18,008 nucleotides of DNA from Limnohabitans sp. (lineage in GTDB: Bacteria; Pseudomonadota; Gammaproteobacteria; Burkholderiales; Burkholderiaceae_C), in the NCBI GenBank assembly GCA_018883305.1, contig VEQI01000022.1:1-18008 (forward strand), read 5' to 3'. Below are positions 1 to 5,958 of the stretch, in pieces. The stretch's first letter is position 1; each line of letters begins with the position of its first letter. The notes below the pieces were generated by a model, which did not search any database, was not told where the DNA came from, and worked only from the letters and a program-made list of their open reading frames with translations. A program made the position numbers and the translations under genes.

Positions 1-102
1 GGCCTGGGCCACCCCTTCACTCAAGTGATAAACCACACGCACCTCGGCCCAGGCCTGAGTTGACAGCCAGACGGTGAGCAATAACATCCACCAGCGTTTC
101 AT
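1..102 (-). CDS. Exported DsrE-like protein, N-terminal part only
   Basis: Only the first 34 codons are inside the window; the gene runs off the left edge. It begins with ATG at 102, preceded by an AAGGA ribosome site. The product opens with a classic Sec signal peptide: MKRWW, a hydrophobic stretch, then a signal peptidase site after AWA (residues 17-19). The first mature residues, EVRVVYHLSEG, resemble the first beta strand and loop of periplasmic DsrE/DsrF-like sulfur-handling proteins, which often begin VVYHxxDG. The gene lies 69 bp downstream of an ArsR-type repressor on the same strand, so the two may be co-transcribed. The exported nature is clear; the DsrE assignment rests on about ten residues and is tentative. 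Confidence 0.5.
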   Translation of the reverse strand, partial: MKRWWMLLLTVWLSTQAWAEVRVVYHLSEGVAQA

Positions 103-171
103 GCGTGAGTCCTTATAAAGTGATCTTAGGGGGCGTTGGACTGGCCAAACCTCAGCGTTAACCCGGCATTC

Positions 172-537
172 TCAGGCAGACCGGCGGCCCGTGCGAGACG
201 CAGGAGGTTGCTGGGTCAGGTGCTGGCACAAGGTACGACACAACGAGACCACGCGCTCATTGGTGATCCGGTAATAAATCAGCACCCCGTCGCGGCGCTT
301 ACCCACCACGCCGGCACGAAACAGACTGGCCAGATGCTGTGACATATTGGGCTGGGTGGTCTGCACCGCTTCCAGCAATTGGGTGACGCTTTTTTCACCT
401 TCGCACAAGGCGCTGATGATTTTCAGGCGCATCGGGGCCGACATCACCCGAAAGGTCTGGGCGGCCAGGTCAAACACCTCATCGTCCCCGGACAGGGGCG
501 CGGAGGTGTGGGCTGAGCGGGTCTTGAGGCCGGGCAT
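172..537 (-). CDS. ArsR/SmtB-family repressor, possible persulfide sensor
   Basis: The 121-residue product has the ArsR winged-helix layout: helices from about residue 20, a helix-turn-helix around TTQPNMSQHLASLFRAG (60-76), and a beta-hairpin wing RRDGVLIYYRI (81-91). ArsR proteins are dimeric repressors released from DNA by a ligand. Metal-site motifs such as ELCVCDL are absent. Instead there is Cys45 in the helix before the HTH (ISALCEG) and Cys100 and Cys104 in the last helix (SLCRTLC). This resembles the two-cysteine arrangement of SqrR/BigR persulfide sensors, and a DsrE-like neighbour downstream supports a sulfur role. That ligand is inference. No Shine-Dalgarno sequence precedes the ATG, and a promoter-like sequence ends 6 nt upstream, so the mRNA may be leaderless. 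Confidence 0.85.
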   Translation of the reverse strand: MPGLKTRSAHTSAPLSGDDEVFDLAAQTFRVMSAPMRLKIISALCEGEKSVTQLLEAVQTTQPNMSQHLASLFRAGVVGKRRDGVLIYYRITNERVVSLCRTLCQHLTQQPPASRTGRRSA

Positions 538-543
538 GGGTGA

Positions 544-571
544 ATGATAGCCAACTTGGCCATCGCGTCAG
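544..571 (-). promoter_or_regulatory. Candidate arsR promoter with operator-like palindrome
   Basis: Reading the minus strand, CTGACG (571-566) and TATCAT (549-544) are 16 bp apart, a plausible sigma-70 promoter. The expected start of transcription is about 537, the A of the arsR ATG. The perfect palindrome GCCAACTTGGC (550-560) fills the end of the spacer, where an ArsR autorepressor would be expected to bind. The core ACTTGGC occurs again 22 bp away (576-582), and a third TTGGC lies at 596-600. The layout is visible in the sequence; promoter and operator function are inferred. Confidence 0.4.
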
Positions 572-655
572 GCATACTTGGCATTGACGCGCGTGTTGGC
601 ACCGCCGGTCAAGGCGGCCACACGTGTCCTCCCTTTCCATCACCAAGAGTTGACC

Positions 656-862
656 ATGCCCACCCTGCGAGTCGAACTGTTCGAAGGCCGTACCCCAGAG
701 CAAAAAGCGGCGCTGGCTGCCGCCTTCACCGATGCCTGTGTCAAGATTCTGGGCAGCAGCCCGGATGGCGTTGACATCCTGTTTTATGACATTGCCCGCC
801 ACAACTGGGCCACCGGCGGTGCATTGTGGAGCGACAAAGGCCCGCCGCCCAAGAGCAGCTGA
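656..862 (+). CDS. 4-oxalocrotonate tautomerase-family protein
   Basis: This 68-residue protein has the size and fold signature of 4-OT-type tautomerases, which work as small oligomers using the N-terminal proline as catalytic base. The chosen ATG at 656 places Pro directly after Met, as the family requires, and is preceded by AAGAG. Longer in-frame starts near 578 would bury that proline. Counting Pro as residue 1, Arg11 in the motif FEGRTPEQK matches the conserved 4-OT Arg11, and Trp50 falls in HNWATGG, where 4-OT has Phe50. The position of 4-OT Arg39 holds Asp (GVDI), so the substrate probably differs from 4-oxalocrotonate. It is divergent from arsR and convergent with the usp gene, with no catabolic operon around it. 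Confidence 0.85.
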   Translation: MPTLRVELFEGRTPEQKAALAAAFTDACVKILGSSPDGVDILFYDIARHNWATGGALWSDKGPPPKSS

Positions 863-884
863 CCCCGGTCTTGCTGCGCCGCGA

Positions 885-1310
885 TCAGCGCACCAGCAGT
901 GTCGGCACGCTGGTGGAGGCCAGGACCTTTTGCGCCACCGACCCCACCACCAGGCTCTTGAGCGCGCCGCGTCCCTTGGAGCCCAGCACCACCATGTCGC
1001 AACCGCTGGACTTGATCTCTTGCAGAATTTGCTCGGCAATGTCGCCATAGCGGATCACCATGTCGTGACCGACCTCTGCCTTGTCCAACACCTTGCGGCT
1101 GGGGGCCAAGTCTTTCTCGCTCAACTCGCGCAGGTAGTCGCCAATGGCGCCTTTGGGGGCGTAGCGCTTGAACAGCTTGAGGGCGGTGTCATCATGGACC
1201 GACAGCAAGGTAACATGGTTGTTACCACGCACCGCCGAAGCAAGCTTGGCCGCATAGCGCGTGGCCGACAAGGCCGACTTGGAACCGTCAACGGCAACGA
1301 GGAATTTCAT
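885..1310 (-). CDS. Universal stress protein (UspA family), FNR-linked
   Basis: The 141-residue product is a single Usp domain. It starts MKFLVAVDGSKSA, the usual first strand and loop, and ends with the ATP-binding pattern G-x2-G-x9-G-S (GSKG, nine residues, GS) followed by SVPTLLV. That motif marks the ATP-binding class of cytoplasmic stress proteins. The ATG at 1310 is preferred over an in-frame start at 1340 because it has a GGAG ribosome site and begins exactly at the domain. A perfect FNR box and a well-placed -10 element lie upstream, which suggests induction when oxygen is low, a known behaviour of several proteobacterial usp genes. The specific role is not visible from the sequence. 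Confidence 0.93.
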   Translation of the reverse strand: MKFLVAVDGSKSALSATRYAAKLASAVRGNNHVTLLSVHDDTALKLFKRYAPKGAIGDYLRELSEKDLAPSRKVLDKAEVGHDMVIRYGDIAEQILQEIKSSGCDMVVLGSKGRGALKSLVVGSVAQKVLASTSVPTLLVR

Positions 1311-1342
1311 GGTGACTCCAGAAGTGAATAGAACTGACAACC

Positions 1343-1383
1343 ATCTTACGAATCATCGTATCCGGCGATTTGATGCGGATCAA
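1343..1383 (-). promoter_or_regulatory. FNR/ANR box and class II promoter for usp
   Basis: TTGAT-GCGG-ATCAA at 1370-1383 is a perfect match to the FNR/ANR consensus TTGAT-N4-ATCAA. On the minus strand a -10 element TAAGAT lies at 1348-1343, giving an expected start near 1336 and putting the box centre (1376.5) at about -40.5. This is the spacing of FNR-activated class II promoters. The leader to the usp ATG at 1310 would be about 26 nt. Between box and -10 there is another inverted repeat, TACGA-atca-TCGTA (1347-1360). The box also lies upstream of the divergent transglutaminase-like gene. Confidence 0.7.
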
Positions 1384-1417
1384 GTCTTGTCCACATGTTC
1401 TTTGTGTGTTCCAGGCC

Positions 1418-2110
1418 ATGACTGATTTCCACCAGGCACTGCGCCCCACGGCCGTCATCGACAGTGACGCCCCCATCGTGCAGGACTGGGCACGAACGCA
1501 TGTCGGCAACGCGTCCACGCCTCAAGAACAAGCCATACATTTGTTCTACGCCGTGCGCGACCAGTTCCGTTATGACCCCTACCGCATTGACCTGTCCGTG
1601 CGCGGCATGTCGGCCAGCCGGGTGATCGAGTCCGGCTTTGGCTGGTGCATTCCCAAAGCTGTCTTGCTGGCGGCAGCCTGCCGCGTCATGGGCATCCCCG
1701 CGCGCATCGGCCTGGCCGACGTGCGCAACCATTTGTCCACGGCACGCTTGCGCGAACAAATGGGCACGGATGTGTTCTACCGCCATGGCTACACCGCCAT
1801 CCACCTGGCGGGTCAATGGGTCAAGGCGACACCGGCGTTCAACATCGAGTTGTGCCAGAAGCTTCGCCTGCATCCGCTGGAGTTTGATGGCGTGAGCGAC
1901 TCCATCTACCACCCCTTCGACCTGTCAGGCCAGCGACACATGGAATACCTGGCCATGCATGGCGAACATGACGACCTGCCGCTGGTGGAGTTACGCGAGA
2001 TCTTTGCAACCCATTACGCGCAATTGTTGGTGACCACCGAAGCGGATTGGCTAGCCGATGTGGAGCGTGAAGCGCAGTTGACCGCCCCGGGTCAAGCGGC
2101 CACGGATTGA
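1418..2110 (+). CDS. Transglutaminase-like (cysteine protease fold) protein
   Basis: The 230-residue product belongs to the bacterial transglutaminase-like superfamily. The core reads YGWC-like GFGWCIPKAVLL with the nucleophile at Cys77, followed by HGYTAIHL with the probable catalytic His123, then QWVKATPAFN where most relatives have an Asp-Pro after the tryptophan. Here the aspartate position is Thr, so the third triad member is altered or supplied elsewhere; this may be normal for the subfamily. No signal peptide is seen, so it is probably cytoplasmic. The ATG at 1418 (MTDFHQAL) is chosen because the 16 residues gained from upstream starts at 1370 or 1373 do not look like the protein and overlap the FNR box. 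Substrate unknown. Confidence 0.8.
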   Translation: MTDFHQALRPTAVIDSDAPIVQDWARTHVGNASTPQEQAIHLFYAVRDQFRYDPYRIDLSVRGMSASRVIESGFGWCIPKAVLLAAACRVMGIPARIGLADVRNHLSTARLREQMGTDVFYRHGYTAIHLAGQWVKATPAFNIELCQKLRLHPLEFDGVSDSIYHPFDLSGQRHMEYLAMHGEHDDLPLVELREIFATHYAQLLVTTEADWLADVEREAQLTAPGQAATD

Positions 2111-2134
2111 ACACAGGCCGCAGTTTGATATAGT
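2107..2134 (+). promoter_or_regulatory. Candidate eda promoter (leaderless mRNA)
   Basis: TTGAAC (2107-2112) and TATAGT (2129-2134) are separated by 16 bp, a good sigma-70 match, and the -35 overlaps the stop of the upstream gene. The predicted start is near 2141, only about 4 nt before the eda ATG at 2145. No Shine-Dalgarno sequence lies between them, so the eda message would be leaderless or nearly so. Transcription start is inferred, not measured. Confidence 0.5.
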
Positions 2135-2144
2135 CCTGACAAAT

Positions 2145-2801
2145 ATGAGTCTGCCGCCCGATTCTCCGCCTGCCCTGCCCGCCTTTCGTGCCCGTGTGGT
2201 GCCGGTCATTGTCATCACCCATGTGGCACAAGCCGTGCCACTGGCCCATGCGCTGCTGGAGGGTGGCATTGATGTCATGGAGATCACCCTGCGCCATGCA
2301 GCTGGCTTGCCCGCCATCGAAGCCGTGGCGCGACAGGTTCCGAACATGCTGGTGGGGGCTGGCACCGTCACGCGGGCCGACGAGATGCAACGGGTTCGAG
2401 ACGCCGGGGCACGCTTTGCGCTCTCACCGGGCATGACCGAATCGCTGGTGCAAGCCGCCCGTGATCACGCCATGCCCTTCATGCCCGGCGTGATGACGCC
2501 GGGCGAAATCATGCAAGCCCGGGACTGGGGCTTTTCTCTGGTGAAGTTGTTTCCTGCCGCGCAAGCCGGCGGCCTGTCCATGCTGAAGGCCCTGGCCGGC
2601 CCGCTGGGTGACATGGCCTTTTGCCCCACCGGGGGCGTCTCGGCGCTGAACCTGGCGGAGTTTCTGGCTTTACCCAATGTGCCCATGGTGGGTGGTTCAT
2701 GGCTGACGCCACGGGAGCTGCTGGAACAAGGCCAGTGGTCCGCCATCACCGAACTGGCCAAGCAAGCCACGCAGCGTGCCGCTGTGGTCACCTCTGCCTG
2801 A
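2145..2801 (+). CDS. eda: KDPG/KHG aldolase (Entner-Doudoroff)
   Basis: This class I aldolase cleaves 2-keto-3-deoxy-6-phosphogluconate to pyruvate and glyceraldehyde 3-phosphate, the last committed step of the Entner-Doudoroff pathway; the enzyme is a cytoplasmic trimer. The 218-residue length is typical. The active-site residues are visible: Glu46 and Arg50 in MEITLRHA, the Schiff-base Lys134 in LVKLFPA, and Thr162 in CPTGGV, matching the E. coli positions Glu45, Arg49, Lys133 and Thr161 with a one-residue offset. GAGTV (71-75) and the phosphate-binding GG near the end are also present. pgi follows closely on the same strand, so both probably share a transcript. The edd dehydratase is not in the window. 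Confidence 0.95.
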   Translation: MSLPPDSPPALPAFRARVVPVIVITHVAQAVPLAHALLEGGIDVMEITLRHAAGLPAIEAVARQVPNMLVGAGTVTRADEMQRVRDAGARFALSPGMTESLVQAARDHAMPFMPGVMTPGEIMQARDWGFSLVKLFPAAQAGGLSMLKALAGPLGDMAFCPTGGVSALNLAEFLALPNVPMVGGSWLTPRELLEQGQWSAITELAKQATQRAAVVTSA

Positions 2802-2814
2802 GTCACCTGCTGGA

Positions 2815-4413
2815 ATGGTCCGTTTGATGCCTACCGCCCCCCGTCCACAAACCTTGCCTGCGTGGCAACGGCTCTCGGCCCTGACCACCACCCTGCCCCC
2901 GCTTCGTGAGCTCCTGAAGGACGCCGGTCGTGAACAACTGCAACTCAGTGCGGCCGGTGTGACCCTGGACTACTCACGTCAAGCCGTGAACGAAGCGGTG
3001 CTTGAACAACTCTGGGCGCTCGCCGATGCCCGTGATGTGATGAGCCAAGCCCAGGCCATGTTTCGAGGCGAGCACATCAACCTCACCGAGGACCGTGCTG
3101 CGCTGCATGTGGCCTTGCGCGGCAGCGAGGCACTGAATCCTCCCTGGGGCGCCGCCATTGCACAGCAAGTTCAGGTCGAGCTGACGCGTTTCACCCAGTT
3201 CGCGGAAAGGGTTCGGGGCAGAGGTCTTTCAGGCTTTCAAGACACCCCCATCACCGACATCGTGAATCTGGGCATTGGCGGATCTGACCTGGGCCCGCGT
3301 CTTTGCACCGAGGCGCTGGCCCCATGGGCAAGGGCTCAACCCGCAGGCGTGAACGTGCACTTCGTCTCCAACCTGGATGCCTGGAGTCTGCACAGTACGC
3401 TGGCCGCCTTGAACCCGGCACGAACCGCTTTTGTGGTGCAGAGCAAATCGTTCACCACACCCGAAACCCTGCTGCTGGCGGCCTCGGCTCGGCGCTGGTT
3501 ACAAGATGGCGGTTGCCCCCCAGACCGGCAAGCCCGACATTTGATCGCCGTCACCGCGCGTGCAGACCTGGCACAAGCCGCCGGCTACGCCCAAGACCAC
3601 ATCTTCCAGCTCTGGGACTGGGTGGGTGGTCGTTACTCCATCTGGTCGGCGATTGGCTTGCCGGTGGCCATTGCCCTGGGCGCTGCCGGATTCCGCGAGC
3701 TGCTGGCCGGCGCGCACGCCATGGATAGGCATTTCCTGACCGCCCCGCCCCCACGCAACCTGCCGCTGATGCTGGCACTGCTGGGCGTGTGGAACATCAA
3801 TTTCATGGGCTCCCCCACCCACGCAGTCGCGCCTTACGCATTTGCCCTTGCCCGGCTGCCGGCTTACTTGCAGCAACTGGAGATGGAGTCCAACGGCAAG
3901 CGCACCCATCGGGATGGCGGAGCCGTCGCCTTCACCACGGCCCCCATCGTCTGGGGCGGTCTGGGGATCGATGGCCAGCACGCCTATTACCAACTGCTGC
4001 ACCAGGGTCGTCACCGGGTGGCGCTGGATTTCATCGGCGTGCACACCGACCCCACGCCCTTGCCCTTGGCGCCTGAACATCATCGGACAGTGCTCAACAA
4101 CCTGATGGCACAGTCTCAGGCCCTGGCTGAAGGCCGCGATGAAACCACCACGCGCCAACGCCTGATGTCTCAAGGTCTGGATGCCGAGTCGGCGCAACGC
4201 CTGGCCCCGCACCGCACCTATCCTGGCAACACACCCAGCAACCTGCTGTGGCTGCAAGCGCTGACACCGTCCACCCTGGGCGCGCTGATCGCCATGTACG
4301 AACACAAGGTGTTTTGTCAGGCCGCGCTCTGGGACATCTGCGCCTTTGACCAATGGGGCGTGGAGTTGGGCAAAACGCTGCTCCAGTCCTTGGCCCCGTC
4401 CACCTCGTCCTGA
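2815..4413 (+). CDS. pgi: Glucose-6-phosphate isomerase
   Basis: This cytoplasmic dimeric enzyme interconverts glucose 6-phosphate and fructose 6-phosphate. With the start at 2815 the product has 532 residues, near the usual 550. Both family signatures are present: DWVGGRYSIWSAIGL (about 268-282) and FDQWGVELGK near the C-terminus with the catalytic Lys520. The catalytic Glu358 lies in MESNGK and His389 in IDGQHAYY. Phosphate-binding GIGGSDLG and SKSFTTPET are intact. The start is uncertain: ATG 2815 and ATG 2827 are both possible and neither has a strong ribosome site; an in-frame GTG at 2776 would overlap eda. Pairing with eda suggests sugar phosphates entering through fructose 6-phosphate are recycled to the Entner-Doudoroff route. 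Confidence 0.95.
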   Translation: MVRLMPTAPRPQTLPAWQRLSALTTTLPPLRELLKDAGREQLQLSAAGVTLDYSRQAVNEAVLEQLWALADARDVMSQAQAMFRGEHINLTEDRAALHVALRGSEALNPPWGAAIAQQVQVELTRFTQFAERVRGRGLSGFQDTPITDIVNLGIGGSDLGPRLCTEALAPWARAQPAGVNVHFVSNLDAWSLHSTLAALNPARTAFVVQSKSFTTPETLLLAASARRWLQDGGCPPDRQARHLIAVTARADLAQAAGYAQDHIFQLWDWVGGRYSIWSAIGLPVAIALGAAGFRELLAGAHAMDRHFLTAPPPRNLPLMLALLGVWNINFMGSPTHAVAPYAFALARLPAYLQQLEMESNGKRTHRDGGAVAFTTAPIVWGGLGIDGQHAYYQLLHQGRHRVALDFIGVHTDPTPLPLAPEHHRTVLNNLMAQSQALAEGRDETTTRQRLMSQGLDAESAQRLAPHRTYPGNTPSNLLWLQALTPSTLGALIAMYEHKVFCQAALWDICAFDQWGVELGKTLLQSLAPSTSS

Positions 4414-4430
4414 GTTTCGTCGAGACCGCA

Positions 4431-4458
4431 CGGACTTACTCGGTTCCCCGTAAGCCCG
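4431..4458 (+). terminator. Hairpin after pgi, possible weak terminator
   Basis: CGG-a-CTTAC (4431-4439) pairs with GTAAG-c-CCG (4450-4458), giving eight pairs with one mismatch and a ten-base loop, 18 nt after the pgi stop. Only a short GTTAACC follows instead of a U-tract, so intrinsic termination would be weak. Confidence 0.3.
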
Positions 4459-4540
4459 TTAACCAGTTGGCAGAATGGCTTGCGCGTCCTGGCGCGCCTA
4501 TCCTTGCTCCCCCGCCCCATGCTGCAGGAGGACTGTCAAG

Positions 4541-5188
4541 GTGACCATTGAATTGATACTGGCTGACCCGCACCCCGTCATGCTGGAAGGCCTGGGCCAG
4601 GTGTTTCGCCACGCCGACGGGTTTTCCATTCGCGCTTGCGAACGTGATGGACTGGCTGCCTGGGAAGCCGTTCGGCGACTGCAACCCCACATCCTGGTTC
4701 ACGAGTTACAACTCGGACACAAGGACGGACTGAGCCTGATTCGCGCCATCCGTGACGACAAGCTGCGCACACAAATGGTGGTGTTCACCAGCCTGACCAC
4801 ACCTCAGGCGCAAACCGCCATGGCGCTGGGCGCACGCGGCGTGATCAGCAAAAACAAATCCGGCCAGGTCTTGGTGGAGTGTGTGCGGGCCGTGATGAAC
4901 GGTCAAGCCTGGGTGGACCGAGACTTGATGCCGGCCGACCTCGCATCGTCAAGCGGATCCAGGCGCGCACGGCCGTTCGAGGAACAACTGACCGCCAGGG
5001 AATTGCGCGTGGCACAACTGGTGCTGGAGGGGTTGTCCAACAAACGCATTGCCCTGCGCCTGAACATCACGGAAGGCACCACCAAGCTGCACTTGCATCA
5101 CATCTACCAGAAATTGCAATGCCCCGGACGCATGGCCTTGATGATTTACCTGCGCGAAGGAAGACATCCTGGGCGTGATCGCTTTTGA
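4541..5188 (+). CDS. LuxR/NarL-type response regulator with Glu at phospho-site
   Basis: The 215-residue product has an N-terminal receiver-like domain (about 1-120) and a C-terminal LuxR helix-turn-helix (about 150-205, LTARELRVAQLVLEGLSNKR then TEGTTKLHLHHIYQKL). It starts at GTG 4541, which has a strong AGGAGG site; the longer ATG at 4475 adds residues unlike a receiver. In the receiver the acidic pair is reduced to Asp9 (LADPHP), and the phospho-acceptor Asp is replaced by Glu55 (LVHELQLG). Thr83 and Lys104 are kept. A Glu there often mimics the phosphorylated state, so the protein may be constitutively active. No histidine kinase is nearby. It heads a rightward run with a second degenerate regulator and cfa. 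Confidence 0.88.
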   Translation: MTIELILADPHPVMLEGLGQVFRHADGFSIRACERDGLAAWEAVRRLQPHILVHELQLGHKDGLSLIRAIRDDKLRTQMVVFTSLTTPQAQTAMALGARGVISKNKSGQVLVECVRAVMNGQAWVDRDLMPADLASSSGSRRARPFEEQLTARELRVAQLVLEGLSNKRIALRLNITEGTTKLHLHHIYQKLQCPGRMALMIYLREGRHPGRDRF

Positions 5189-5311
5189 GACAAGCATCCC
5201 GGGTCTCACACACATGGCGTGCATCGCTGGGATCGCTTGCGTGTCCTCGGGCACAGACCTTGAGCGCCGCAGCTTCTAAAGTGCGGCCATCTTTGTGTGT
5301 GAGGGTGCTTC

Positions 5312-5953
5312 ATGGTCACTCGTGTTTTGCTGGCACTGCCGCGCAATTTGATGGCGCAGGGCATCGAATCGTTCTTGCGACAACAACCCAATATTCAGCT
5401 TTGCGGTGTGTCGGCGCCAACCGATCACGCCTTGTCTGTGAGCCTGGCCGACCAGGTGGACGTGGTGCTGTTAGCGCTGGACTCATTCCAGCCCCCCTAT
5501 TTGCAACAAGTGGCGGGCTGGCGTCACCGCTGGCAATCGGTTCGGGTGGTGGTGCTGGCGCAGTTTCGCCAGCCCGTGGACGTCATCAGCGTGCTGGACG
5601 CGGGTGCCAGTGCCTGTTTGTCCGAGGAAGGTCGCATGAGCGATGTGCTGCAGGCCATTGAGTCAGCCACCCCTGATCGACACCATTTATGCCAATCGGT
5701 CTCCCGACTGATGTTGAACGGCGCTCGGCAACGCCAGCGTGGCCATCACGAGCAGCATGGCCTGGGCCTGCGCGAGGAAGAGGTGCTGCGGTTGATCGCC
5801 GATGGCTACTCCTCCAAGCAAATTGCCCGTCAGCTCGACATCGCGCCAAGCACGGTCGACGTGCATCGACGCAACATCATGCGCAAGGTGGGCTTGCACA
5901 AGGTGGCCGATTTGACCCGCTTCGCCATCCGCCACCACATGGTGTCGCTCTGA
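5312..5953 (+). CDS. LuxR-type regulator with fully degenerate receiver
   Basis: The 213-residue product keeps the two-domain shape of NarL-type regulators: a pseudo-receiver (about 1-120) and a LuxR helix-turn-helix (about 148-205, LREEEVLRLIADGYSSKQIA then PSTVDVHRRNIMRKVGL). Every receiver active-site residue is lost: the acidic pair is Ala8-Leu9, the phospho-acceptor is Ala55 (VVLLALDSF), the Thr/Ser position is Ala83, and the Lys position is Glu105. It cannot be phosphorylated in the usual way and probably acts through dimerisation, another ligand or its expression level. The ATG at 5312 has a GAGGG ribosome site. The stop is 5 nt before the cfa start, so translation of the two is probably coupled and regulation of membrane lipid is a reasonable guess. 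Confidence 0.88.
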   Translation: MVTRVLLALPRNLMAQGIESFLRQQPNIQLCGVSAPTDHALSVSLADQVDVVLLALDSFQPPYLQQVAGWRHRWQSVRVVVLAQFRQPVDVISVLDAGASACLSEEGRMSDVLQAIESATPDRHHLCQSVSRLMLNGARQRQRGHHEQHGLGLREEEVLRLIADGYSSKQIARQLDIAPSTVDVHRRNIMRKVGLHKVADLTRFAIRHHMVSL

Positions 5954-5958
5954 TCGAC

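Noticed and set aside
3499..4431. Long open frame (310 codons) antisense to pgi
   Set aside because: The plus-strand frame has both glucose-6-phosphate isomerase signatures; the antisense product has low-complexity composition and no family features. It is a GC-rich shadow.
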